A stretch of 64,000 nucleotides of DNA from an uncultured Bacteroides sp. Lineage in GTDB: Bacteria; Bacteroidota; Bacteroidia; Cytophagales; Cyclobacteriaceae. Below the pieces are notes generated by a model. It made no database searches. It worked only from the letters and a program-made list of their open reading frames with translations, and was not told the DNA's origin. The stretch covers positions 496,001 through 560,000 of the forward strand of contig CABHOV010000046.1 in assembly GCA_902168185.1 (NCBI GenBank), written 5' to 3'. Below, piece after piece: positions 20,645 to 30,419 of this stretch (the stretch's first letter is position 1; every line of letters starts with the position of its first letter). The position numbers and the translations under genes are program-made.

Positions 20645-21061
20645 TTAAGCAGGTGTTTGTTCACTAAGCCATTTCCTGGCATCTTCTTCTGTTTTAAAAA
20701 TAGCAGTTGCAAAAAGACCGTTCACTACTTTTACATAACCTTCCAGTGAGAGCTGAGTGAAAAGATCCGATGGCATAATAAACGCTAAAGCACTCAACCC
20801 GGCCTGTGCCGCACGCGGGTTCCAATCCTCTTCATACCAACGATTCGCATGTTGCCATGGGCCGGAAACTTTTCGGTTATCGACCAATAGTTTTGTGCAC
20901 TTGAATTCCTGAATTAACAACAAGGTCTCCTCAGAACCATTCATGATTTCCGCTAATGAAAGGAAGCCACACCAATCTACATTAATAAGACCATTCGACT
21001 GTTCTAAGGTCAACGTCAGATAAACTCCCTTCCTCTTATCCCTGTAAAATTCTTTTATCAT
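20645..21061 (-). CDS. STAS/SpoIIAA-like domain protein
   Basis: This 138-residue cytosolic protein has no signal. Its alternating strand/helix pattern and stretches such as LLVDNRKVSGPW and AIFKTEEDARKWLSEQ resemble the SpoIIAA-like/STAS-type small proteins common in Bacteroidota, whose role is unknown. It stands alone, with the fucosidase gene 190 bases downstream on the same strand and the hybrid regulator diverging 485 bases upstream. Assignment rests on general fold resemblance, so confidence in function is low even though the gene looks real. Confidence 0.6.
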   Translation of the reverse strand: MIKEFYRDKRKGVYLTLTLEQSNGLINVDWCGFLSLAEIMNGSEETLLLIQEFKCTKLLVDNRKVSGPWQHANRWYEEDWNPRAAQAGLSALAFIMPSDLFTQLSLEGYVKVVNGLFATAIFKTEEDARKWLSEQTPA

Positions 21062-21546
21062 AACATTTTCAATTCAGGCTTGCTAAAACATTAATAAGGA
21101 ACTTTAACGGTACTCAAATAACGCACAATATCTATAGAGAAGAATATAAAATCCGTCATGTTATAACATGCATACCAAAATATTGTTTGAATCTGTGTGC
21201 ATATTCTTCACGTCTAGCGCTGTAAAACATTATGCCGCTGTTCAATTCTTTTGGTTAGAAGACACGGCATTAATTCTTGCGTTGCAATTTAGGATAAGCG
21301 GTTAATAGCTTCTTTGAATATGCCATTTCGACTCAATTCAAACGATTGAAACATGGATTTAATGAAATAAATTCATTTACTTCCCGGTTGAAAAATGTAT
21401 GCGTTGAAGACATCCCGGCTGCTCGCAGGTGATTTAAGGAAGGCGATATATTCAGAACCCACGATCACGCAAGCAAACCATTCGCAACGGAAACTTTCTT
21501 CATTATCAGGTGTCTTGCCGCAGTGGTATAAATGTATCGTGAAGTA
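21062..21546. other. Divergent intergenic region with a 14-bp palindrome
   Basis: This gap lies between the STAS-like gene (-) and the hybrid regulator (+). It holds a perfect palindrome, CATGTTATAACATG, at 21157-21170, about 100 bases upstream of the STAS-like start, which could be an operator. A near-match to the -7 element (TATTGTTTG) lies just downstream, near 21175. No ORF or terminator is evident. Confidence 0.4.
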
Positions 21547-24500
21547 ATGAACATTTCCTTTTCGCCCGCAATTTGCAAATCGATCGGTATACTATATATC
21601 GTGTTGTCTTCATTTTGTTCGTGGTCGCAAGTGCATGACTATAGATTCCGACACATTACTCGAAACGATGGTCTTTCGCAAAGTAACGTCACGTGCATTA
21701 TACAGGACCGGGAGGGCTTCATGTGGTTTGGTACAAGAGATGGACTGAATAAGTATGATGGATATAAGATCACTATATATAGGAACGATCCTTCCAATCC
21801 AGGAAGCATTAGTCACAACTATATCCGTGCGTTGTATGAAGATAGAAAACACAGGCTGTGGGTGGGTACAGAAGACGGCGGCTTGAGTCTCTACAATCGC
21901 GAACGCGATGACTTCTCCAACTTCATGCACAACCCGCGTGATACAGCAAGTATAAGCTCCAATAAAGTAAAAGCGATTGCAGAAGATTCCCACGGTATAC
22001 TTTGGATTGGAACCGGTGGTAGTGGATTAAATCGTTTTGACCCTGTCAAGAATATATTTACCTGCTATCGACATGCTGTTACAGACGAACATTCCATTAG
22101 TGGAAATGACATCGAGGACATTCTGGAAGATACACAAGGCAATCTTTGGATTGCCACCTGGAATGCCGGACTAAATTCATTCAACCCTTCGCGTGGAAAA
22201 TTTAACCGGTATAGGGCAACCCCGCATTCAACTCATGCACTGAGCTCCGATTTTCTTAAAAAGCTTTTCATTGATTCAGATCAAAACCTATGGATCGGCA
22301 CGACAGAGGGTGGACTAAACCGGTATGATCCGCGAAGCAATACATTTATACAGTATAGATATACTCCTGGCAACCCGAACGGACTCAGCAACAACGATGT
22401 ATTATCCATCACCGAGGACGCGCACAGAAATCTGTGGATCGGAACACAAAACGGTGGCATTAATATATTGGATCGAAAAAACAGCACTTTCTCATATATA
22501 ACGCAGGATGAAAAATATCCGGAAGGCTTAAACAATGGTTCTGTATACTCCCTGTATCGTGATCGCCAGGGAAATATGTGGGCAGGTACATTCAGTGGGG
22601 GTATAAATTTTCTGGATGGTGCTCCGTCCAAGTTCCGGCATTTTACCAATGACGGAACGCGCAATGGGCTGAACAACGAAAATGTGCTTTCCATTTATGA
22701 AGACGCATCTGGAAATATATACTTAGGAACAGATGGCGGTGGACTGAGTATTTACAACAAACACCAAAAGCGGTTTACACACTTGCTTCATGATCCGCGT
22801 GATAAAAATAGTATCCGAAGTAATTATCCGCTTTGCATGTATGAAGATCATAATAAAAATCTGTGGATTGGATGCTTTTATGGTAAGGCTGCCGTTTTTG
22901 ACCAGCACTCGAACAGGTTTCATAGTTTATTAACTGATACCGATATTAAACATGTCTCTTCGATTTGCGAAGATACCGTTACCGGGAAAATGTGGATGGG
23001 AACCTGGGGAGATGGTTTGGTGGTATATGATAAGGATACTGACAAATTCTCTGAATATATACCTGACCTGACCAACCCACACAGTATCAGTAGCAGTATT
23101 GTATTCTGTATATATCAGGACCGGGCCGGACAACTTTGGGTTGGTACAGAAGGTGCCGGGCTTAATCTGTACAACCGGGAAAAAAATAATTTTATCCGGT
23201 TTCAATCGAACACCGAAAGTCGCCACAGCATTAGCAGCAACATCGTCAATACGATCTATGAAGACCGGCATAGCAATCTCTGGATCGGGACCAATGGTGG
23301 ATTGAATTTATATATTCCTTCCACACAAAGTTTTATACACTATACCATCAGCGATGGGCTTCCCAACAATGTGATTCAGGCTATCACGGAAGACGGCAAA
23401 GGAAACTTGTGGTTGAGTACGAATAAAGGCATTTCAAAATTTAATCCTCAAAAAAAGACTTTCAGGAATTATGAAATTACCGATGGGTCACAAAGCAATT
23501 CCTTTAACCGCCAATCGTCTTTTAAAAATGACAATGGTGATATATACTTTGGAGGCGTCAACGGCTTAACTTACTTCCACCCCGATAGTATACAGGACAA
23601 TGACTTTACACCTCCGGTATATTTTACGGAACTTCAGGTGTTTAATAAACCCGTTAACTTCCGTGATGAAAGCTCTCCCCTCTCCCGACCTATATCGGAA
23701 GCTAAAGAAGTAATTTTGTCTTACAAGCAATCCGTGTTCTCGCTTGAGTTTGTCGCACTCAATTATTCATTGCCTGAAAAAAATCAATATGCTTATAAGC
23801 TGGAAGGATTTGATGACGACTGGAACTATGTGGGCACACAACGCAAGGCAACCTATACCAACCTTGATCCCGGCAGCTATATACTTCGGGTTAAAGCTTC
23901 CAACAACGATGGCGTGTGGAATAAACATGGTAATACACTCCGCATCATCATTACGCCACCATTCTGGAAAACATGGTGGGCAAAAGTTGCCTATATCATT
24001 ATACTGCTGTCTTTTCTTTTCATTCTCCGGCAGGTGCTGGTGCAGCGAATGAAAGTACGGAATCGCCTTGAGATGGATGAGATCAAACTTCGTTTCTATG
24101 CAAACATTTCGCACGAGTTCCGCACACCGCTTACGCTTATACTCGGTCCTTTAAATCATCTTACCACTTCGGCTACAACCTTCAATGCGAAAGAGCGGCA
24201 ACTGATACAGCTCATGCACCGCAATGGTGAGAATCTTTTAAAGCTCATCAACCAGTTGATGCACATCTATGAACTCGATGCCGGCTTTATGAAACTCAAG
24301 GTGATGAAAAGTAACCTGGTAACTTTTACGAAAGGCATCAAGGAAACCTTTCAGTTCACTTCTGAAAAACGAAACATTCACTATCAGCTTATCTCCCCTA
24401 TACCGAACGCCGAGTGTTATTTTGATCCTGACAAGCTGGAAAAGATATTGCTGAACCTGATTTCAAATGCATTCAAGTATACACCCGATCACGGAACGAT

Positions 24501-25716
24501 CACAATCGAACTTTCCTTCCACGAAGATATAGCAGGAGTTCCTGTGCATATTCTTAAAAAGAAAAAGTATGTTAAATCATTTGTATGCATTCAGGTTGTC
24601 GATAACGGAGCCGGAATCTCTACACTATATCACGATAAAGTTTTTGATCCCTTTTACCGGGTGGAGAAAGAGCAGCAATCAAAAGAAGGAACTGGTATAG
24701 GGCTTGCACTGGCGCGTCAGCTTGCGATTGTACATTATGGAGATATACTTCTGGAAAGTACCGTTGGACAAGGATGTAAATTTTCGGTATGGCTGCCAAT
24801 TGGTAAGGAAGCATTCAATAAAGATGAGATCTCTATAACAGAGTATGATTTTGAAAACAGGTTACAGGACTCGCAAACAACTTACGGAATCCTCGAGAAT
24901 AAAATCACGATAGAATCTACTACCAATGAAAATGATACCCGGCCTGTATTACTTGTGGTCGATGACAATCACGATATCCGCCAGTTTTTAAAACTAAATT
25001 TTGATTCAACGTTTCAAATAACAGAAGCGGAGAATGGTGAGGACGGATTTAAAAAAGCATGTGATCTTATTCCTGATATAATTCTCAGTGATGTAATGAT
25101 GCCGGTACAAGACGGTGTGGAGATGTGTTCACAACTAAAAAACGACATTCGTACAAACCATATACCGGTGGTGCTGCTCACCGCAAGAGTAGATGAGGAT
25201 TTTCAATTGAATGCGTTTAAAATTGCGCTGGCAGATGACTATATCGTTAAACCCTTTAGCGCAAATATACTGTTGGCCAAACTTTGCAATATCCTGGAGT
25301 TGCGCGAAAATCTTAAAAAGAAATACTACCGTGATTGTATGATGACGCCTTCAGCTCCAGCTGCGTCCACGCCTTCCCTAAATGAGACGTTCCTTAAAAA
25401 AGCAGTGGAAGCCGTGGAGACTAACATAGACGACCCGGATTACAACGTTGAAAAATTCTGCAGAGACCTGGGCATGAGCCAGACGAATTTATATCGCAAA
25501 CTTCAAAGTCTGCTGGGGATTTCCGGCAATCAGTTCATCAAAGATATCCGGATGAAAAGAGCGCTGCAGCTTCTATCGCAAGGACAATACCCTGTACATG
25601 AAATTGCAGGCAAGGTTGGTTTCGCTGACGCGAAGTACTTTAGTAAGTCTTTCAAAAAACAATTCGGTGTGCTGCCCTCTGCGTATAGCCTCTCCGAGAA
25701 AAAGATCCTTCATTAA
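21547..25716 (+). CDS. Hybrid two-component system protein (propeller sensor, kinase, receiver, AraC)
   Basis: From the ATG at 21547 it is 1389 residues; an ATG five codons upstream is possible but gives a poorer signal peptide. In order: signal peptide (to about 28); about fourteen propeller repeats with the W-x-G-T motif (about 35-700); Y_Y_Y domain (LEGFDDDWNYVG); a transmembrane helix (about 806-828); HisKA (NISHEFRTPLTLI, about 853); HATPase (NLISNAFKYT; DNGAGI; GTGIGLAL); receiver (phosphoacceptor in ILSDVMMP, about 1182); and a C-terminal AraC helix-turn-helix. This is the standard glycan-sensing hybrid regulator of Bacteroidota. It binds an oligosaccharide in the periplasm and activates nearby degradation genes. 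The GH5 glucanase 187 bases downstream is the obvious target. Confidence 0.95.
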   Translation: MNISFSPAICKSIGILYIVLSSFCSWSQVHDYRFRHITRNDGLSQSNVTCIIQDREGFMWFGTRDGLNKYDGYKITIYRNDPSNPGSISHNYIRALYEDRKHRLWVGTEDGGLSLYNRERDDFSNFMHNPRDTASISSNKVKAIAEDSHGILWIGTGGSGLNRFDPVKNIFTCYRHAVTDEHSISGNDIEDILEDTQGNLWIATWNAGLNSFNPSRGKFNRYRATPHSTHALSSDFLKKLFIDSDQNLWIGTTEGGLNRYDPRSNTFIQYRYTPGNPNGLSNNDVLSITEDAHRNLWIGTQNGGINILDRKNSTFSYITQDEKYPEGLNNGSVYSLYRDRQGNMWAGTFSGGINFLDGAPSKFRHFTNDGTRNGLNNENVLSIYEDASGNIYLGTDGGGLSIYNKHQKRFTHLLHDPRDKNSIRSNYPLCMYEDHNKNLWIGCFYGKAAVFDQHSNRFHSLLTDTDIKHVSSICEDTVTGKMWMGTWGDGLVVYDKDTDKFSEYIPDLTNPHSISSSIVFCIYQDRAGQLWVGTEGAGLNLYNREKNNFIRFQSNTESRHSISSNIVNTIYEDRHSNLWIGTNGGLNLYIPSTQSFIHYTISDGLPNNVIQAITEDGKGNLWLSTNKGISKFNPQKKTFRNYEITDGSQSNSFNRQSSFKNDNGDIYFGGVNGLTYFHPDSIQDNDFTPPVYFTELQVFNKPVNFRDESSPLSRPISEAKEVILSYKQSVFSLEFVALNYSLPEKNQYAYKLEGFDDDWNYVGTQRKATYTNLDPGSYILRVKASNNDGVWNKHGNTLRIIITPPFWKTWWAKVAYIIILLSFLFILRQVLVQRMKVRNRLEMDEIKLRFYANISHEFRTPLTLILGPLNHLTTSATTFNAKERQLIQLMHRNGENLLKLINQLMHIYELDAGFMKLKVMKSNLVTFTKGIKETFQFTSEKRNIHYQLISPIPNAECYFDPDKLEKILLNLISNAFKYTPDHGTITIELSFHEDIAGVPVHILKKKKYVKSFVCIQVVDNGAGISTLYHDKVFDPFYRVEKEQQSKEGTGIGLALARQLAIVHYGDILLESTVGQGCKFSVWLPIGKEAFNKDEISITEYDFENRLQDSQTTYGILENKITIESTTNENDTRPVLLVVDDNHDIRQFLKLNFDSTFQITEAENGEDGFKKACDLIPDIILSDVMMPVQDGVEMCSQLKNDIRTNHIPVVLLTARVDEDFQLNAFKIALADDYIVKPFSANILLAKLCNILELRENLKKKYYRDCMMTPSAPAASTPSLNETFLKKAVEAVETNIDDPDYNVEKFCRDLGMSQTNLYRKLQSLLGISGNQFIKDIRMKRALQLLSQGQYPVHEIAGKVGFADAKYFSKSFKKQFGVLPSAYSLSEKKILH

Positions 25717-25902
25717 AATTTCAGAATCTTCATCTGCAATCAGTTTGGAAGGATTTTCCTCCTTTTATGCAGGTTTTTACTCCCTCGTTTTTAACATCCA
25801 CTCCTACATTTAATCACGTGCTATAGGCCGATTGATAAGCCTTTGATCTGTAGTCGCAAGCCTATACGCGCACAATTCTTTGTTCAACCAAAATTCATTT
25901 TT

Positions 25903-28815
25903 ATGAAAACCAGACGATTATACGCGCCTCTGAAACATTGTCTTTTCCTTCTCTTCTTTTTAGTAACACTCACGCTTGTACACGCGCAAAAGCCGTGGCT
26001 GCATGTTGATGGAAATCAGATCACGGACCCTGCAGGTAATCCTGTCACCTTGCGCGGTGTCTCCGTTCTTCCCAGTGAGCACCAGAATGAATGCACTACC
26101 TGCAACAACAAGCCGCTGAGTGAAATGATAGCATGGCAGGCAGATGCAAGCCGCGGATGGTATTCGCGCGTACTGCGACTTCCGGTAACAACAGCCAAAG
26201 TAAAAGATCCGGCCACGAGCTTTGCTACACATATAGATCCGTTTGTTCAGCAGGCGATCGCACTCAATCAATACGTGATCGTTGATCTGCATTTGGTGAG
26301 TAATTATGATGTGAATGGTTCGGGAGGTGTAAAGCAGCAATTCGTGCTGGACTTCTGGAATTATGTGGCACCACGGTACGCCAATACGCCCAACGTGATC
26401 TTTGAAGTATTTAATGAACCGGTAAATCCCGACAATTGGACATCGTGGAAAAACTATATACAGCCGGTGATCAACGCAATTCGTGCAGTCGCTCCGAACA
26501 ACCTGATATTAGTGGGGAGTCCACAATGGAGTACGCGGGTGAATAATGCTGTGACGGATCCTATACTCGGAAGCAACCTGGTATATGTATACCATATATA
26601 CCCGAACCAGGGCGCTGCCACTGCCACCAACCTCAATGCTAAATTTGGCAACGCTGCCAATACTATACCTGTGATTCTTACGGAATTCGGATGGAACCAG
26701 GATCCCAATTATTCGGATGGTGTTACTTATGGAACGACCGGAGGCTGGGGTACACCGTTTCGTAACTATATAGATGCACATCCGTGGATCAGCTGGCAAG
26801 GTTGGATCTTCGATAACTTCTGGAAACCACAGTACTTCGATTGGAACTGGAATTTGATGGCTGGTGAGAACCAGGGAAAGTTTATGCAGAACTGGTTCTT
26901 TGATATGCAAAATCATAATCAACCCGGAGGCAGCGGTGGCACGGGTACACAAACGCCCTTTGTAGCGCAGACTATACCCGGTAAAATTCAGGCAGAGGAT
27001 TTTGACAATGGCAATCAGGATGTAGCCTATCATGACACTGATCTGGGCAACAATGGAAGTACATATCGTACATCGGATGTAGACATTGGCACTACCACGG
27101 ACGTTGGTGGCGGACATACCGTTGGCTATATTGTGAATGGTGAATGGCTTGAATATACTCTTTCCAATGTCGCCAGTGGCACATATACTATATCCTTCCG
27201 AACAGCCAGCACCAGTACACAGGCCGGTAAAAGTATAACTGCCAAACTGGATGGGGTAACGCTGGGCACGGTGAGTCCAACGAATACGGGTGGCTGGGAA
27301 ACATGGGAGACTTTAACGTTGAATGGTATAAATATTACCGGTGGCACGAACAAGGTACTTCGCCTGGAGTTTGGTGTTGGTGGCTTCAATCTGAATCACG
27401 TTGAATTTACTGCTTCGGCTTCTACCACTTCTACGGTTGTAGTCAATCAACAACAAAATGGGAACGTATGGAATGCCGTTGGAACATTTCCTTTTTCAGC
27501 GGGTTCTTCCGGTTCTGTAAAGATCCGAACGGATGCTACCAATGGTTATGTCATCAGTGATGCCGTGAAGTTTTCAAGAAGTGGTCAGCCGGATATTATA
27601 CTGGATAGTGAAAATACTGCCGGTGTAAATATATCGGGAAGCTGGACTGAAAGTACTTCCAATGCGGGCTATATAGGATCAAATTACAAGCATGATGGAA
27701 ATACAGGGAAGGGAAGTAAATCTGTAACCTATACTCCTACTTTACCGGTGGCAGGCGATTGGACAGTATCGGTGATTTGGACTGCCGGTACGAACCGTGC
27801 TTCCAATGTTCCTATAGACATCGTTCATGCTGCTCCCATTGTTGATACTACACCACCTGCAGCCCCTGCTGGCTTAACAGCTGTTGCCAGTGGTTCTTCA
27901 CAAATCAACCTCAATTGGAATGACAACACAGAGCCCGATTTGTCACATTATATTGTGAAGCGCTCTACAGTAGCAGGTGGTCCGTATACTCAGGTTGCCA
28001 CCGGGTTAAATTCAAGTATATATTCCGATACAGGTATATCAGGCTCTACAACGTACTATTATATTGTGACCGCAGTTGACTTTACTGGAAATCAATCCGG
28101 TATATCAAATGAAGCGAGTGCCAGTACCGGCACCGCTACCAGTTACGAAGCGGAAAACACGAGCCGATGGTCCAATGGTGCCACCAATTCCGTTACGAGC
28201 AATGCTGCTGCCAGCGCAGGAAATTTTGTGCGGCTTACTTCCGATGGTACCGGAGATTTTATAGAGTATACTATACCGCATACGGGTACTGTAAACTATA
28301 TACTTTCCTTGGGTTTCCGGGCAGGACCGGATCAGGGAACCTGTCAGCTCTATAAAGATGGCGCGCCTATTGGATCAGCCATCGATCTATACAGTGCTAC
28401 AACAGAATTCAAAGAAGTACAGATCGGCAGTCTTACATTCTATACCGGAGATCAGAAAATCCGCTTTACCGTGTCCGGGAAAAACGCAAGTAGCTCCGGA
28501 TATCAGCTTACGCAAGACTATATTAAGCTTTCAACTACTGCAGGCGCACGAATCTCAGCGACAACGCCATACGATAAAGTAACTGACGCCGCGATACAAG
28601 TATACCCGAACCCGGCAAACGCATCCTTAATGCTAAACGGACTTCCTGCAAATTCGAAGATCACCATCCACGACCGGATGGGCCATGTATCGATGACCCT
28701 TGATTCACAAGACCGAAGTATATCCATCGACATTCAAAAATTAAAACCAGGGCTGCACATCATCCGGATAGAATCCGGCACACAGGTATACAGCACCAGT
28801 TTTCAGAAAGAATGA
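25903..28815 (+). CDS. Secreted multidomain GH5 endoglucanase with T9SS sorting domain
   Basis: The ATG at 25903 is chosen because a good signal peptide follows at once (ends VHAQ); an ATG 20 codons earlier adds only unlikely sequence. The protein has 970 residues: a GH5 catalytic domain (acid/base in FEVFNEPVN, nucleophile in ILTEFGWNQ, about 30-340); a Gly-rich linker; a CBM6-like domain starting IQAEDFDNG (about 360-505); a golvesin/Xly-type domain whose two halves are in swapped order (about 509-645); a fibronectin type III domain (about 647-742); a second CBM6/35-like domain starting YEAENTSRW (about 745-880); and a type A T9SS sorting domain (IQVYPNPANASL to the end). It is probably exported and attached to the cell surface, where it cuts beta-1,4-glucan or related glycans. 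Confidence 0.93.
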   Translation: MKTRRLYAPLKHCLFLLFFLVTLTLVHAQKPWLHVDGNQITDPAGNPVTLRGVSVLPSEHQNECTTCNNKPLSEMIAWQADASRGWYSRVLRLPVTTAKVKDPATSFATHIDPFVQQAIALNQYVIVDLHLVSNYDVNGSGGVKQQFVLDFWNYVAPRYANTPNVIFEVFNEPVNPDNWTSWKNYIQPVINAIRAVAPNNLILVGSPQWSTRVNNAVTDPILGSNLVYVYHIYPNQGAATATNLNAKFGNAANTIPVILTEFGWNQDPNYSDGVTYGTTGGWGTPFRNYIDAHPWISWQGWIFDNFWKPQYFDWNWNLMAGENQGKFMQNWFFDMQNHNQPGGSGGTGTQTPFVAQTIPGKIQAEDFDNGNQDVAYHDTDLGNNGSTYRTSDVDIGTTTDVGGGHTVGYIVNGEWLEYTLSNVASGTYTISFRTASTSTQAGKSITAKLDGVTLGTVSPTNTGGWETWETLTLNGINITGGTNKVLRLEFGVGGFNLNHVEFTASASTTSTVVVNQQQNGNVWNAVGTFPFSAGSSGSVKIRTDATNGYVISDAVKFSRSGQPDIILDSENTAGVNISGSWTESTSNAGYIGSNYKHDGNTGKGSKSVTYTPTLPVAGDWTVSVIWTAGTNRASNVPIDIVHAAPIVDTTPPAAPAGLTAVASGSSQINLNWNDNTEPDLSHYIVKRSTVAGGPYTQVATGLNSSIYSDTGISGSTTYYYIVTAVDFTGNQSGISNEASASTGTATSYEAENTSRWSNGATNSVTSNAAASAGNFVRLTSDGTGDFIEYTIPHTGTVNYILSLGFRAGPDQGTCQLYKDGAPIGSAIDLYSATTEFKEVQIGSLTFYTGDQKIRFTVSGKNASSSGYQLTQDYIKLSTTAGARISATTPYDKVTDAAIQVYPNPANASLMLNGLPANSKITIHDRMGHVSMTLDSQDRSISIDIQKLKPGLHIIRIESGTQVYSTSFQKE

Positions 28816-28857
28816 TATGATATAAACAACGGACCATAATACAAACTGTACAATAGA

Positions 28858-28894
28858 AGAAAGAGTATTGCAAATAAATTGCAATACTCTTTCT
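28858..28894. terminator. Bidirectional terminator between convergent genes
   Basis: A perfect 16-bp stem with a 5-base loop (28858-28873 with 28879-28894) lies between the stops of the GH5 gene (+) and the SnoaL-like gene (-). The stem is flanked by T-rich sequence on both strands. Confidence 0.8.
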
Positions 28895-29009
28895 AATTAC
28901 TAAAAGCTCACGCAGCAATTATTCTATATCATTAACTGCTAGCTCGTATTAATAATTTTTACCGAATTACTAATAAGCAGATAACTATATATAATAATGA
29001 ACACAACTA

Positions 29010-29486
29010 TCAAAGTGCTTTATCACTACTAAATGAATCGCGAAACATCTTCCATCCTTCCGGTGTCTTCTTCCACAACACAAGATATTTACCCTGATCA
29101 AACATCACGTTGTTCTTATCGAATGACTGCCACACACCTTCTTCCGTCACGAACTCTTTGCCATCACCATATATCTGTGTTATTATAAATTTGCCATTTC
29201 GAAGTCCTATCTCATCGTAGGCGATTTTAAAAAAATGAAGCGGTGCACTCTCTCCGCAAAGTGTAGGTGCATTGGGCGCTAGAATACAACAATCTTTTGC
29301 ATAGCGGTCTATAAATATAGAGGAGTCTCCTTTTACAAAAGATGTAAAGTAAATTTCATTGCTCGCCTCTATAGCTTTCCTGGCTTCATCCAGGTTGGAT
29401 TGTTCCGTTGAAGGCGCACTACAGTTATAGAGAAACGTTGCAGCGGCAATGATTTGAATCAACGTAAGTATTTTATTTCTGTTCAT
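29010..29486 (-). CDS. SnoaL/DUF4440-like lipoprotein
   Basis: This 158-residue protein has a lipoprotein signal (lipobox LYNC, Cys near 22). The rest looks like one SnoaL-like cone fold of the DUF4440 type: an N-terminal helix (LDEARKAIEASNEIYFTSF), DSSIFIDRYAKDCCIL, a mid section with a GxSAPLHFFK helix and a final strand pair (YLVLWKKTPEGWKMFRDSF). Proteins of this class bind small ligands or act as isomerases or hydrolases; no substrate can be named. It is last of three same-strand genes with the PEP-mutase-like enzyme and the AraC regulator. Confidence 0.78.
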   Translation of the reverse strand: MNRNKILTLIQIIAAATFLYNCSAPSTEQSNLDEARKAIEASNEIYFTSFVKGDSSIFIDRYAKDCCILAPNAPTLCGESAPLHFFKIAYDEIGLRNGKFIITQIYGDGKEFVTEEGVWQSFDKNNVMFDQGKYLVLWKKTPEGWKMFRDSFSSDKAL

Positions 29487-29516
29487 ATAGATATACCGTG
29501 ATGTTGTATTTTATGT

Positions 29517-30305
29517 TTAGTTATGCACTTTGCTATTTTGAAAAAGGGAAGCAAAGCTTTGATCCTGAAATATAGCCGTACCTACATCCTCCAGCTTTTT
29601 GTTTATATACCCATGAACGAAATTGCCCATGCTAATTCTTTTTACCCCCAATGACTTCAATACGTCAAAATCGGGCAAGTCGGGCATGCACATTACGTTA
29701 AGCGGAAGGCTTGTATTGTCCAGTACTTCCTTTATATCACTTTCAGCTGTAATACAGGGAACAAAGATTCCATTAGCACCTGCGGCTTCGTAACGTTTAA
29801 TTCGTTTTAACGTCTCGGTAAGAGCCGTGGGCATTCCGAGTAAATAACCATCGGTGCGAATGTTCAGAAATATTTTCATGTTCTTCTGAATGATATACTC
29901 AGTTATAGCGGCTATAACTTTCTGGAAATCATTAACCGACTGCAACTGACGCGACTTATCTGCGAGCGTATCCTCCAGGTTTATTCCGACTACGCCAACA
30001 TCGTGGAGCTTTTCTATATTCTCAATAATGCCAACCGTAGTGCGGCTATAACCTGCTTCCATATCCACAGAAAAAGGAATATGCACTTCTTCTGCAACAC
30101 GTTTAGCAAGGCGTAATAAAATATCAAATGGCAATCTTTCTCCATCGTCATAGCCGAAAGAATTTGCTACGGCTGCGCTCGAGGTACCAATTGCTTTAAA
30201 ACCAATACGCTCAAATGTTTTGGCGCTGTTAACATCCCAGATGTTTCCAATCAATAAAGGACTTGGCTGATGATGAAGTTGTGAAAATGTTTCGAAGGAA
30301 TTCAT
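29517..30305 (-). CDS. Isocitrate lyase/PEP mutase family enzyme
   Basis: This 262-residue cytosolic TIM-barrel protein has the family's Mg2+-binding region (FSVDMEAGYS), GVVGINLEDT, IRTDGYL and the C-terminal RISMGNFVHGYI. Members cleave or isomerise C-C or C-P bonds of 2-methylisocitrate, oxaloacetate or phosphonopyruvate-type substrates. The KKCGH-type active-site loop of true isocitrate lyases is not seen, so the reaction cannot be fixed. Length fits the short, single-domain branch common in soil Bacteroidota. The preceding AraC gene probably regulates it. Confidence 0.85.
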   Translation of the reverse strand: MNSFETFSQLHHQPSPLLIGNIWDVNSAKTFERIGFKAIGTSSAAVANSFGYDDGERLPFDILLRLAKRVAEEVHIPFSVDMEAGYSRTTVGIIENIEKLHDVGVVGINLEDTLADKSRQLQSVNDFQKVIAAITEYIIQKNMKIFLNIRTDGYLLGMPTALTETLKRIKRYEAAGANGIFVPCITAESDIKEVLDNTSLPLNVMCMPDLPDFDVLKSLGVKRISMGNFVHGYINKKLEDVGTAIFQDQSFASLFQNSKVHN

Positions 30306-30419
30306 ACACTGTGGGTTTGCTGTTACAATTAATGTTCAGCAAAGAAACCACTTCAATAAAACGGGTAATTGTAAAAAAGCGAACAGAATTATTTTCCTGA
30401 AAAAAATTCTGTGGAGTTG

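Noticed and set aside
26509-27117. 202-residue open frame on the minus strand
   Set aside because: It is antisense to the GH5 catalytic and CBM6 domains, which are clearly coding.
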